Assembly (NCBI GenBank): GCA_017482385.1
Contig: JAFUNI010000012.1
Coordinates: 50,380-114,379, forward strand
Direction of reading: 5' to 3'
DNA length: 64,000 nucleotides
Source of the DNA: Oscillospiraceae bacterium
GTDB taxonomy: Bacteria > Bacillota > Clostridia > Oscillospirales > Oscillospiraceae
Made by a program: the position numbers and the translations under genes. Below, in pieces: positions 15,123 to 23,554 of this stretch. The notes beneath the pieces are model-generated. The model was not told where the DNA came from. It saw only the letters and a program-made list of their open reading frames with translations, and made no database searches. The first letter of the stretch is position 1; every line of letters starts with the position of its first letter.

Positions 15123-17861
15123 ATGAAAAGGATTTTATGCTTTGTTCTGGCGCTGGTGTGCCTTGCCTCTTTGGCGCTCAGCGGCTGTAGCCGTGACCCC
15201 GACTCTGCGCCCATGGCATCTTCCAAGCAGGCCAAGAACCTGGTTGTGGAAAAGTCCGCCTCCGCCGGCGGCGCTATCACCGCCCATCCCGGCGGCAGAA
15301 TTACATACACCATTTCTATCACCAACAACAACAAAAAGGCCGTTGCCGTAAAAGTCACCGACACCCTGCCGGAAAACACGGTCTTCGTTTCCGGCTGTGA
15401 AACGGTGGACGGCAACGCCCTTTCCTGGAAGGTGAAGAAAATCGAGCCCGGTCAGACCGCAAAGGTCACCTACACCGTCAAGCCCAACTTTACTGTGAAG
15501 CAGGTACGGGATGCCAAGGAAGATATCATTCTGAAGAACACCCCTGCCAAGGTGATGAAGATCGAAGTGCCTGCGCCCGAAAAGGATATTTATGTGCTGG
15601 AGACCTTTAACGCTGCCGACATCCGCCGGATGGAAATGGCCATCGATTCGCTGGTAACAGCCAATCTCACCGCCAAAAACTCCGCCAACAAGCCCGTAAG
15701 CCAACTGAATCTGCTGACGATGATGTACTATGTGGGCTTCACCTGCGGTACTAATTTCGGCACTTCCGAGTTAGATCAAGTCCTGAATATGATCTATGAC
15801 AACGGCACAACAACGCCCGGCAGCGGCGGTACCTCCGCCGGCGTGGAGGATGTGGTGGAAACAGCCACCAATCTGCTGAACCGGGTGGCGCCCACCCTCT
15901 ATGGCGGCGTAAATGTCCCTGCCGAAAAGGATAAGCTGTTCCGGGGAGCTCGTGCCACAGAAGTGACCATTGCCGATCTGATCTCCGGCGACGTAATTGT
16001 GACAGAAAAGGCCGGCGAACACAAGCTCTACATCGTGGACGGCAAGAATCTTGTGCTTTTGGGCAAGACCTATGTCACCCGTCAGATCGATCCTGCCACC
16101 GTCCTGCCGGAGCTTCCCAAGTCCGACCGGTATGTGGTGATCCGTCCCTCCATCCATATGAATGTAAACCTCTCCTTAAACGAGGACGAGTACTTTAACG
16201 ATGCGGATAAGGAAGACTACACCGATTTGGAAAAAGCCCTCATTGCCACCGCTGAAAGCTATCTGCTCCGGGGTGACCGGGCCCAGTACACCGACGACAA
16301 TACCGGCAAGAGCCTTTACCGCTGGGAATCTGCCACCCGGCAGCCCGAGGACTACACCGTAGACCAGTACGGCTACACCAACTGCGCCGCCTTTACCTAC
16401 GATGTCCACTGGGCCACCTACGGCTACAGCGCCAAGGCCAAAAACAGCAAGGGCAATACCATCACCCTGAACACCACCGCCAACTTAGCGGCCTCTGCCG
16501 CCCGGGGCTGGAACGACGAGACCCTCACCGGGGACAATAAATCCACCATTTTCCACTACACCCCCGAGGCCAATGTAACTGACCAGGAAAAGGCGGAGAA
16601 AACCAAGCAGATCTGCGCTTTGCTGCGTCCCGGTGATATCATCTGCATCCGCAGAACCACCGGCTCCGGCCACGCGATGCTGTATGTGGGTAACGGTCTG
16701 ATCATCCACAGCTCCGGCTCCAGTTACAGCAACGCCAACAAGACCGACACCCACGAAGCTACCATTCGCTTCCGGGCTGTGATGGATCTGTTTGATGAAT
16801 CCATTGCCGGCAAGACCAGCTATGTGTTTAACTTAAAGAGCTTCTCCATTGTCCGGCCCCAGAACAATACCACAGCCAAGCTCACCGAGAATGCCAAAAA
16901 CCGGGTAGAGCGTATGCAGGGCATTATCGCAGAAAAGGTAAGCTCCACCGCCATGGGTAAGACCGTGAACTGCGGGGATACCGTCACCTACACCTTCTAC
17001 ATTTTCAACACCACCAAGCAGGAAAAGCAGGTGGTCATCCAAGATGAGCTGTCCAGATTCGCCACCTTCGTCTCCGCAACCGACGGGGGCAAGTGCACCG
17101 ACGGTGTGATCTCCTGGGATCTGAAGATCCCCGCAGACACCCGGATCCCCGTTTCCTACACCGTGAAGATCAAGGACGATGCGGCCGCCAATGTGAAGAT
17201 CGACGGCGCCAAGGCCACTGTGAACGGTGTTCTCCACAAATGCTTTGACACCGTGGTGGGCAACACCCTCACCGCCGAAGAGCAAACCAAGCTGGTGGAA
17301 ACGGTCAACGCCCTGACGAAAGCCAATCCCGGCCTGGCTGACCTGGCGCTGGCAAACCGGATCTACAAGACCGCCTTCGGCGTGAACAACATTTTCGGCA
17401 GCGATGTAAAGACCTTCGCTGATCTGGTCAACGGCGACGGCACCAACAATGTGGGCATCTTCAATGATTCTTCCAACTACACCGATCCCGCCATTGTAGT
17501 CCTGACGGACATCAACAAGTCCAACGCCTGCCAAATGGTAGCCCCGGGCCTCTTCGGCGGACACGATGTGTACACCAGCACCCGGTCCTCCGACCCCTTC
17601 TTCCGGTATCTGGACCTGGTGGATAATCCCCTGCGCAGCCGGTACTTCTGGGAGAAGGACCTGATCGTGGGCGATCTGCTGGTGATGCAGGGCGAGGAAA
17701 CCCAATGCCTGTATCTTTACACCGGCGTCAATACCTTTATCAGTCTGAATGCAGGTACTGTATTTGAAGCCCAAAGCGTCACCGACCTGCTGGGCTATGC
17801 CCCCTCCACCGATTGGCTCTATACAGCGGTGCTGCGGCCCTCTCTGGTGCTGGATATCTAA
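15123..17861 (+). CDS. Lipoprotein paralogue of the preceding NlpC/P60 protein
   Basis: The 912-aa product has the same layout: lipobox LSGC (Cys22), DUF11-like domain, NlpC/P60 domain with Cys421 (TNCAAFTYDV), His517 and His529, and a second DUF11-like domain. Over ~200 bp encoding the first DUF11 domain it is almost identical at the DNA level to the upstream copy, while the rest has diverged clearly. This points to recent conversion of that segment or strong constraint. It appears to be the last gene of the run starting at 9553. Catalysis on peptidoglycan is inferred from the family only. Confidence 0.75.
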   Translation: MKRILCFVLALVCLASLALSGCSRDPDSAPMASSKQAKNLVVEKSASAGGAITAHPGGRITYTISITNNNKKAVAVKVTDTLPENTVFVSGCETVDGNALSWKVKKIEPGQTAKVTYTVKPNFTVKQVRDAKEDIILKNTPAKVMKIEVPAPEKDIYVLETFNAADIRRMEMAIDSLVTANLTAKNSANKPVSQLNLLTMMYYVGFTCGTNFGTSELDQVLNMIYDNGTTTPGSGGTSAGVEDVVETATNLLNRVAPTLYGGVNVPAEKDKLFRGARATEVTIADLISGDVIVTEKAGEHKLYIVDGKNLVLLGKTYVTRQIDPATVLPELPKSDRYVVIRPSIHMNVNLSLNEDEYFNDADKEDYTDLEKALIATAESYLLRGDRAQYTDDNTGKSLYRWESATRQPEDYTVDQYGYTNCAAFTYDVHWATYGYSAKAKNSKGNTITLNTTANLAASAARGWNDETLTGDNKSTIFHYTPEANVTDQEKAEKTKQICALLRPGDIICIRRTTGSGHAMLYVGNGLIIHSSGSSYSNANKTDTHEATIRFRAVMDLFDESIAGKTSYVFNLKSFSIVRPQNNTTAKLTENAKNRVERMQGIIAEKVSSTAMGKTVNCGDTVTYTFYIFNTTKQEKQVVIQDELSRFATFVSATDGGKCTDGVISWDLKIPADTRIPVSYTVKIKDDAAANVKIDGAKATVNGVLHKCFDTVVGNTLTAEEQTKLVETVNALTKANPGLADLALANRIYKTAFGVNNIFGSDVKTFADLVNGDGTNNVGIFNDSSNYTDPAIVVLTDINKSNACQMVAPGLFGGHDVYTSTRSSDPFFRYLDLVDNPLRSRYFWEKDLIVGDLLVMQGEETQCLYLYTGVNTFISLNAGTVFEAQSVTDLLGYAPSTDWLYTAVLRPSLVLDI

Positions 17862-17909
17862 AAGGAAAAGGGGCTGCCTAAATACAAATAATAAATATAA
17901 TACACACAT

Positions 17910-17950
17910 GTAGAAGAGGTGTTTTGCATCCCGCGAAACACCTCTTCTAC
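17910..17950. terminator. 15-bp hairpin, probably part of a tandem terminator
   Basis: A perfect 15-bp stem (17910-17924 with 17936-17950) follows the lipoprotein gene. It lacks a clear T-run, so it may act as an attenuating or mRNA-protecting hairpin ahead of the stronger terminator at 17971. Confidence 0.55.
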
Positions 17951-17970
17951 AAAAGCTTTATGTATAAAGA

Positions 17971-18006
17971 GAGCTGTCTCATTCGTTTTGAGACAGCTCC
18001 TTTTTA
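17971..18006 (+). terminator. Terminator of the lipoprotein operon
   Basis: A 10-bp perfect stem (17971-17980 with 17990-17999) is followed by CTTTTT. The T-run just touches the 3' end of the converging amidohydrolase gene. Confidence 0.85.
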
Positions 18007-18792
18007 TGCTAGTTTTAAAATGTATTCCGCTGTTTTGTGAGCGATCTGCTCGAACTGGTCGTCGGTCAGCTTCAGCTTTAAGAAACGCTCCATTTCCGTT
18101 GCGGGATCCCACATGGGGAAGTCGCTGCCGTAGACGAATCGCTCCGCGCCGTAGCGGTGAATGTAGCTTTCTGCCACGCCCTCAGCCATAAACATCAAAG
18201 AGCTGGACACATCAAAGAAGCAATCCGTGTCCTTGAGGTAGTCATAAGCCTGCTCGTAAAGCTCATAGGCACCAAAATGAGCGGCGATCACCTGCAGATC
18301 GGGGAACAGCTCCATTACCCGGCGCAGACGCTTGGGGTGGGAATAGTCAAACCGGTGGTCGCCCATATGGAGGATCACAGGCAGCTTTCCCTGCACCTGT
18401 TCATATACGGGGAAGAGACGTTCGTCGTCAATGGCGAACACCTGGGAATCCGGGTGCATCTTTAAGCCTTTGAGACCTTTTTCCATAATGAAGTCCACTT
18501 CGCCGGTGATGTTCTCCATTGCGGCATGGACAGTGCCAAAGCCGATAAATCGGGGCTGCGCTGCCACCTGGGACAGGATAAACTCATTGATGTGCCGGGT
18601 GCGGTCCGGGCGCATAGCCACGGGCAGGATCACAAACCGGTGGGTGCCGGCCATATCGCCCCGTGCCAAAAGCGTCTTGGCTGTGCCGTCCATGGCTTTT
18701 TCGCCAAAGCCGTAGAATACCCGGATGCTGTCGGCTGCCTTGGGGGCAATGGCATCGGGGTAAATATGGGTATGAAAATCAATAAAATCCAA
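18004..18792 (-). CDS. Amidohydrolase family (TIM-barrel metal-dependent hydrolase)
   Basis: This protein of about 262 aa is of the amidohydrolase_2 type. It has the N-terminal metal motif DFHTH, a central LHMGDHR, an AAHFGAYEL, and the C-terminal metal aspartate in YGSDFPMWDP. Members hydrolyse or decarboxylate cyclic or aromatic acids; the substrate here is unknown. I favour the TTG at 18792, with AAGGA at good spacing. The ATG at 18819 has no ribosome binding site and its sequence belongs to a dispersed hairpin repeat; the frame open to 18861 is repeat-derived. Confidence 0.8.
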   Translation of the reverse strand: MDFIDFHTHIYPDAIAPKAADSIRVFYGFGEKAMDGTAKTLLARGDMAGTHRFVILPVAMRPDRTRHINEFILSQVAAQPRFIGFGTVHAAMENITGEVDFIMEKGLKGLKMHPDSQVFAIDDERLFPVYEQVQGKLPVILHMGDHRFDYSHPKRLRRVMELFPDLQVIAAHFGAYELYEQAYDYLKDTDCFFDVSSSLMFMAEGVAESYIHRYGAERFVYGSDFPMWDPATEMERFLKLKLTDDQFEQIAHKTAEYILKLA

Positions 18793-18814
18793 AACTTTTT
18801 CCTTCAATCTTTTT

Positions 18815-19034
18815 GTCATTGCGAGCCAGTTGGAAAACTGGCGTGGCAATCTGTTGCACAAATAGTCGGGATTGCCTCCGGCGGGTTACTTTCTTGTTTC
18901 TCCCAAGAAAGTAACCAAAGAATGCGCCATAGGGGAGGGGCTGAGCCGCAACTCCCGCTTGCGAACCGCCCCTCCCCTATGTACCCCTCCGGGCGCATCG
19001 CCGGAGAGACAGCGCAAGATTTCGGATTTGTATA
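18815..19034. repeat. Palindrome-rich intergenic repeat element
   Basis: Three perfect or near-perfect hairpins lie in a row: 18818-18850 (CCAGTT/AACTGG inside ATTGC/GCAAT), 18884-18916 (13-bp arms, GGTTACTTTCTTG), and 18929-18980 (13-bp arms, ATAGGGGAGGGGC). Short frames exist on both strands but follow the palindromes and have no ribosome binding sites. I read it as a mobile-element-like non-coding repeat that has inserted at the 5' edge of the amidohydrolase gene. Confidence 0.7.
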
Positions 19035-19036
19035 AT

Positions 19037-19063
19037 TACGAGGGTGCTTATCGCACCCTCGTA
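19037..19063 (-). terminator. Hairpin after the leucine dehydrogenase gene
   Basis: An 11-bp perfect stem (19037-19047 with 19053-19063) lies 10 bp past the stop codon. The tract beyond it on the minus strand is AT-rich (TAATTATAC), not a pure T-run, so termination is likely but may be partial. Confidence 0.65.
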
Positions 19064-19072
19064 AAGCTTTGC

Positions 19073-20104
19073 TTATTTGTAGATCAGGGATTCGGCGTAG
19101 CGGGTAGCAATGATGCCCTCGGGCTCGCCGGTGGTCTTGGACTCGGACAGAATGTGCTCGATGGTGTTGTAGATGTTGTCCACCTTAGCCAGGACAGCAT
19201 CCTTGTTGTAAGGACCGTCCACCTCAGCTGCTGCGTTGATAACGCCGCCGCCGTTGATGACGAAGTCGGGAGCGTAGAAGATGCCGCGAGCCTTCAGAGC
19301 CTCGCCGGAAGCATCGTCCAGGATCTGGTTGTTAGCGCCACCGGCAACAGCCTTACATTTCAGCTGAGGAATGGTGGTGGGGTTCAGAATAGCGCCCATA
19401 GCGTTGGGGGAGAAGATGTCGCACTCCTGTGCGTAGATCTCGTCGGTGGAGACGATGGTAGCGCCGAACTCTTCCTTAGCCTTCTCAGCCATAGCCTTGT
19501 TGGAACGGTTGGCGATGATCAGCTTAGCGCCGCTGTTGTGCAGATGACGGCACAGATCGTAGCCGACCTTGCCCAGGCCCTGCACAGCAATGGTTAAGCC
19601 TTCCAGGTCATCACGGCCCAAAGCGACCTTAGCGGTAGCACGGATACCCTGCCATACACCGCGGGCGGTGAAGGGAGAGGGGTCGCCGGAGTTCATGGGC
19701 AGACCGCAGATATGCTTGGTCTTGCGCATCATGATCAGAGCGTCGTCGCAATCGGTGTTCACGTCCTCAGCGGTGATGTAGTCGCCGCCCAGGTTGTTAA
19801 CAGCCTCGCCGAAGGCCTCGAACATAGCCTCGGTCTTCATGGAGGGGTCAGCGATGATAACGCCCTTACCGCCGCCGTGGGGCAGGCCGGCAACTGCGTT
19901 CTTGTGGGACATACCGCGGCTGAGGCGCAGAACATCAAACAGAGCATCATCGTAGGATGCATAGGGGAACAGGCGGCAACCGCCGATGGCGGGGCCCAGG
20001 TTGGTGTTGTGGACAGCGATGATAGCCTTCAGGCCAGCCTTCTCGTTGTTCACGAACAGGACTTTTTCATGACGGTATTTGCTCATTTCGGTCATTGCAT
20101 TCAT
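19073..20104 (-). CDS. Leucine/valine/phenylalanine dehydrogenase family
   Basis: The 343-aa NAD-dependent dehydrogenase interconverts branched-chain amino acids and their 2-oxo acids, consuming or releasing ammonia. It shows the catalytic region GPAIGGCRLFPY, the lysine segment LPHGGGKGVI, the AEDVNT motif, and the Rossmann VQGLGKVG. Length and motifs match leucine dehydrogenase rather than glutamate dehydrogenase. The start has AAGGAGG. It is the last gene of the run with the VOR subunits, so the 2-oxo acids made or used by VOR are probably its substrates. In the proposed biosynthetic direction it would aminate 2-oxo acids to Leu, Ile and Val. Confidence 0.9.
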   Translation of the reverse strand: MNAMTEMSKYRHEKVLFVNNEKAGLKAIIAVHNTNLGPAIGGCRLFPYASYDDALFDVLRLSRGMSHKNAVAGLPHGGGKGVIIADPSMKTEAMFEAFGEAVNNLGGDYITAEDVNTDCDDALIMMRKTKHICGLPMNSGDPSPFTARGVWQGIRATAKVALGRDDLEGLTIAVQGLGKVGYDLCRHLHNSGAKLIIANRSNKAMAEKAKEEFGATIVSTDEIYAQECDIFSPNAMGAILNPTTIPQLKCKAVAGGANNQILDDASGEALKARGIFYAPDFVINGGGVINAAAEVDGPYNKDAVLAKVDNIYNTIEHILSESKTTGEPEGIIATRYAESLIYK

Positions 20105-20152
20105 AAATAGTTTCCTCCTTAATATTTCGGACTGCTTACGCAGTTCAATTTT

Positions 20153-20689
20153 TTACTTATATTCCTTGCCCAGGGTCAGAGCCTTCTTGTTCAGCTCCAC
20201 CAGAGCGGCCTTCTTGGGGGGTACCAGCTTTTCAACCACAGTATCGGTGCCTTCAAAGGAAAGCTCGGGGTTGTTCTGCAGCAGGTGACCCACAATGATC
20301 ATGTTGGCCAGGGTGGCGATGCCGTTGTCCTTTGCCATCTGGGTGGCGGGGATGTAGAACACTTCCACATCGGTGCGCGCAACCTTCTCGTCAATCAGTG
20401 CGGAATCCACATAGATCTGGCCGCCGGGAACGACAGTATCCACATACTTCTGTAAGGAAGGCAGGTTCATAGCGATCAGCACATCAGGAGCAGTAATGAT
20501 GGGGGAGCCGACAGGAGTGTCGGACAGGATCACATTACAGTTGGCGGTGCCGCCGCGCATCTCGGGGCCGTAAGAGGGTAGCCAGGAGACCTGCTGCTCT
20601 TCCAGCAGACCCTTGTAGGCCAGGAACTTACCGGCAAACAGAATACCCTGTCCGCCAAAGCCGGCAATGAGGATTTGTGTAGTTTTCAT
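20153..20689 (-). CDS. vorC: 2-oxoacid:ferredoxin oxidoreductase, gamma subunit
   Basis: The 178-aa subunit has the family opening ILIAGFGGQGILFAGK and VSWLPSYGPEMRGGTANCNV, characteristic of the gamma chain of VOR/KOR/POR-type enzymes. It works with the neighbouring alpha, beta and ferredoxin-like subunits to oxidatively decarboxylate 2-oxo acids to acyl-CoA with ferredoxin, or the reverse. I use the ATG at 20689, behind GAGGAAAAG and one base after the beta-subunit stop. The choice of VOR over KOR rests on the leucine dehydrogenase neighbour and the VorB-like alpha chain. Confidence 0.85.
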   Translation of the reverse strand: MKTTQILIAGFGGQGILFAGKFLAYKGLLEEQQVSWLPSYGPEMRGGTANCNVILSDTPVGSPIITAPDVLIAMNLPSLQKYVDTVVPGGQIYVDSALIDEKVARTDVEVFYIPATQMAKDNGIATLANMIIVGHLLQNNPELSFEGTDTVVEKLVPPKKAALVELNKKALTLGKEYK

Positions 20690-20690
20690 A

Positions 20691-21446
20691 TCACTTTTCC
20701 TCCTTGGCAGCAGATCTGTCCTTGTAAACACCGATGGGGTAGTAGGGAAGCATATCGCTTTCCACCCACTCCAGTGCCTTCTGAGGTGTCATACCCCAGT
20801 TGGTGGGACAGGCGGAGACCACCTCGACCAGGGAGAAACCCTTGCCGGCGATCTGATTTTCAAAGGCCTTCTTGATGGCCTTCTTGGCGTTCTTGACGTT
20901 CTTCACGTTGTTCACAGCTACCCGGGTGATATACTCGGGGCCTTCCAGGGTGGAGAGCATCTCGCAGACCTTGATGGGCCAGCCGCAGTGGTTCACATCA
21001 CGGCCATAGGGGGAGGTCTGAGTCACCTGGCCGGGGAGGCTGGTGGGAGCCATCTGACCGCCGGTCATGCCGTAAATGGCATTGTTGACGAAGATGACGG
21101 TGATGTTTTCGTTACGGGCAGCGCTATGGACGGTCTCAGCCATACCGATGGAGGCCAGGTCGCCGTCGCCCTGGTAGGTGAACACGATGTTCTCGGGGCG
21201 GGCACGCTTGATGCCGGTGGCGGTGGCGGGGGCACGGCCGTGGGCAGCTTCGATCATATCGCAGGTGAAGTAGTCGTAGGCCATAACAGCGCAGCCAACA
21301 GGCGCAACACCGATGGTCTTGCCTTCAATGCCCAGCTCGTCGATTACTTCGGCAACCAGACGGTGGATAATGCCGTGGGGGCAGCCGGGGCAGTAGTGCA
21401 GAGGAATATCTGCCAAAGACTTGGGTTTTTCAAATACAACTGCCAT
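20691..21446 (-). CDS. vorA: 2-oxoacid:ferredoxin oxidoreductase, beta (TPP-binding) subunit
   Basis: The 251-aa subunit binds thiamine pyrophosphate through the GDG...NN motif (GDGDLASIG at 93, [12 protein letters not shown] further on). CPGCPHG near residue 19 provides cysteines typical of this chain. I start at ATG 21446, with GGAGAG at 8 bp; an upstream GTG at 21455 overlaps the ribosome binding site. It overlaps no other frame and is tightly packed with the alpha and gamma genes. Confidence 0.87.
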   Translation of the reverse strand: MAVVFEKPKSLADIPLHYCPGCPHGIIHRLVAEVIDELGIEGKTIGVAPVGCAVMAYDYFTCDMIEAAHGRAPATATGIKRARPENIVFTYQGDGDLASIGMAETVHSAARNENITVIFVNNAIYGMTGGQMAPTSLPGQVTQTSPYGRDVNHCGWPIKVCEMLSTLEGPEYITRVAVNNVKNVKNAKKAIKKAFENQIAGKGFSLVEVVSACPTNWGMTPQKALEWVESDMLPYYPIGVYKDRSAAKEEK

Positions 21447-21448
21447 GA

Positions 21449-22510
21449 TTAGCACTCTCCTTTCTGTGCCTTGCGGATAGCCTCCAGCACCTCATTGGGG
21501 CTGGGGATCATACCGCCGCAGCGATTGCACAGGGAAACAGGACGCTTGCACTGGGTGTACAGCTTTACATCCTCGATCATCTGACCCATGCTCAGCTCCA
21601 CGCAGATAAAGCTCTTGACTTTTTCAGCGGCAGCCAGCAGCGCCTTCTTGGGGAAGGGCCACAGGGTAATGGGCCGGATCAGACCCACCTTGATACCTTC
21701 AGCACGGGCAGCAGCCACAGCGTTCTTGGCAACACGGGAAGCGATGCCGAAGGCAACCACGCAGTACTCTGCGTCTTCCATCATATACTCTTCCCACATG
21801 GGCTCGTTCTCTTCAACGATCTTGTAGCGCTCATAGCGCTCGAAGTTCTTCACTTCCAGCTCGTCGGGCTTCAGGTACAGGGAGTTGACCACATTGTGTT
21901 CTCTCTCGCAATTGGTACCGGTGAGGGCCCAGGGCTTTTCGTAGGTTTCGATTTCTGCATCCTCGAAGGATATGGGCTCCATCATCTGACCGATGGTGCC
22001 GTCTGCCAGGATCATAGAAGTCATTAAGTACTTGTCAGCCAGGTTAAAGCCCTTGATGGTAAGGGAAGCCATCTCCTGCACGGAAGCGGGGGCTAAGACG
22101 ATCATCCGGTAGTCACCGTGACCGCCACCCTTGGTAGCCTGGAAATAGTCGGACTGGCTCGGCTGAATGCCGCCCAGGCCGGGGCCGCCGCGCTGAACAT
22201 TGACGACCAATGCAGGAACGTCAGAGCCGGCGATATAGCTGAGGCCTTCTGCCTTCAGAGAAACTCCGGGGCTACTGGAAGAGGTCATGACCCGGACACC
22301 GGCAGCGGCTGCGCCGTAGACCATATTGATGGATGCGATCTCGCTCTCTGCCTGCAGGAAAACACCGCCGATCTTGGGCATTTTCTTTGCCATATAGGCA
22401 GCAATCTCCGTCTGGGGAGTGATGGGGTAGCCGAAGTAGTGCCGGCAGCCTGCCCGAATGGCAGCCTCGGCAATGGCTTCGTTACCTTTCATAAGTACTC
22501 TTTCTGCCAT
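21449..22510 (-). CDS. vorB: 2-oxoacid:ferredoxin oxidoreductase, alpha subunit (VorB type)
   Basis: The 353-aa subunit has the [12 protein letters not shown] motif that contacts the cofactor of the partner subunit, followed by [19 protein letters not shown] and [16 protein letters not shown]. The overall sequence matches chains usually named 3-methyl-2-oxobutanoate dehydrogenase VorB. That would make acyl-CoA forms of isobutyrate, isovalerate and 2-methylbutyrate its likely products (or substrates in reverse). AAGGAGG precedes the start. Use on 2-oxoglutarate cannot be excluded from sequence. Confidence 0.88.
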   Translation of the reverse strand: MAERVLMKGNEAIAEAAIRAGCRHYFGYPITPQTEIAAYMAKKMPKIGGVFLQAESEIASINMVYGAAAAGVRVMTSSSSPGVSLKAEGLSYIAGSDVPALVVNVQRGGPGLGGIQPSQSDYFQATKGGGHGDYRMIVLAPASVQEMASLTIKGFNLADKYLMTSMILADGTIGQMMEPISFEDAEIETYEKPWALTGTNCEREHNVVNSLYLKPDELEVKNFERYERYKIVEENEPMWEEYMMEDAEYCVVAFGIASRVAKNAVAAARAEGIKVGLIRPITLWPFPKKALLAAAEKVKSFICVELSMGQMIEDVKLYTQCKRPVSLCNRCGGMIPSPNEVLEAIRKAQKGEC

Positions 22511-22522
22511 TTCACTACCTCC

Positions 22523-22729
22523 TTACTTTTCCACGGTGATGATGCAATCCGGGCACATGGTAGCACAGAATGCGCAGCCGATGCACTTTTCGGGATTTTC
22601 CATCACAGCGGGAGAATAGCCTTTTTTGTTGATCTTGTCAGCGGCGATGGCGAGACAGCCCTTGGGGCAGGCATCTACGCACAGGCCGCAGCCCTTGCAC
22701 CAGTCGGTGCGGAAGGTTACAGTTGCCAT
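22523..22729 (-). CDS. vorD: Ferredoxin-type delta subunit of the VOR complex
   Basis: The 68-aa protein carries two complete CxxCxxCxxxCP motifs (CKGCGLCVDACP and CIGCAFCATMCP), so two 4Fe-4S clusters. It is the electron outlet of four-subunit 2-oxoacid oxidoreductases and lies 12 bp before the alpha-subunit gene. The start has GGAGGAAAC. Confidence 0.92.
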   Translation of the reverse strand: MATVTFRTDWCKGCGLCVDACPKGCLAIAADKINKKGYSPAVMENPEKCIGCAFCATMCPDCIITVEK

Positions 22730-22747
22730 AAAGTTTCCTCCTTATCT

Positions 22748-23452
22748 CTATCCCCACAAAGGTCGGTTGCCCGGCTTTTGGGAGGGTAAATCAAAATATT
22801 TCTCCTGCAATTGCAGAGGGATCACAGGGTCAAGCTTGCCTGCAAGCTGCTTTGCGACAGAGCTTTCAGCGGTGTAGGCAAAGACAGGAAGTCCGCTGAG
22901 GGAACTCAGCTTTTCCATAAAGTCCACAGAGTCCAGAACGGTCTGCGGGGTGGTTTCCGGGCCTAAATTGGAGTTGCCCACAATGTCAGTGAAGGCAAGG
23001 CCGCAGGCGGCTTCAATCTCCCGCATCACTTCCAAAGCATCTTCGGGGGTGCGGGTGAGGGGGCGGTAGCAGTTGGCTACGAACACCATACGGTAGTTGC
23101 CCTCTTCCTTGATGGCGGGCACATACCGGCCCAAGGCATATGCGCCCCGGTCATCACCGCCAATATCCATAATGCCGTAGATGGTTTTGTCTTCCACCAG
23201 CCGGTAGGCCTCGGCAGGCAATGCCGGTAAGTCCACATTGGAGTTGGCGAACTGGGGGGAGATGAGGGTAACACCGGCCTTTTCCAATTCCTTGGCGCTG
23301 TCAGCGGTGCGGAAGTAGGGATTGACGATGTCCAAATCGCCAATGCAGACCTGTTTGCCCTCTTTTGCCAGAGCGATCGCATAGTTCACGGCAATATTGG
23401 TCTTGCCGCTGCCATAATGGCCTGCAAACAGGGTGAGACGTTTATGTTCCAC
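22748..23452 (-). CDS. P-loop ATPase next to the VOR genes
   Basis: The 234-aa protein has a Walker A at residues 11-18 (GHYGSGKT), a FAGHYGSGKTN...VCIGDLDIVNPYFRT region like MinD/CobQ-type ATPases, and an MDIGGDDRGA Walker B-like stretch. It begins with GTG behind AAAGGAG. It heads the VOR-LeuDH run and is 18 bp from the ferredoxin gene. A role in cofactor or cluster maturation of the oxidoreductase, or in CoA-substrate handling, is possible but not shown. Confidence 0.7.
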   Translation of the reverse strand: MEHKRLTLFAGHYGSGKTNIAVNYAIALAKEGKQVCIGDLDIVNPYFRTADSAKELEKAGVTLISPQFANSNVDLPALPAEAYRLVEDKTIYGIMDIGGDDRGAYALGRYVPAIKEEGNYRMVFVANCYRPLTRTPEDALEVMREIEAACGLAFTDIVGNSNLGPETTPQTVLDSVDFMEKLSSLSGLPVFAYTAESSVAKQLAGKLDPVIPLQLQEKYFDLPSQKPGNRPLWG

Positions 23453-23464
23453 GAAAGTGCTCCT

Positions 23465-23548
23465 TTAATTAAAAATTAAAAATTGAAAGTTGAAAATTAA
23501 GGTTGTCGGCAATTTTCAATTTTTCATTTTCAATTTTCAATTGGGGTT
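23465..23548. repeat. AT-rich inverted-repeat spacer
   Basis: The arms are made of AATTTTCAATTTT-like units in opposite orientation around a short GC-richer centre (TTGTCGGCA). It has the same style as the element at 9420-9538. No promoter is obvious, so genes 23452-19073 may depend on read-through from the synthetase genes upstream. Confidence 0.5.
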
Positions 23549-23554
23549 AATTCT

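Noticed and set aside
12926-15415. An 829-codon minus-strand frame across the lipoprotein pair
   Set aside because: Antisense shadow for the same codon-use reason; the plus-strand genes have signal peptides, domains and ribosome binding sites.
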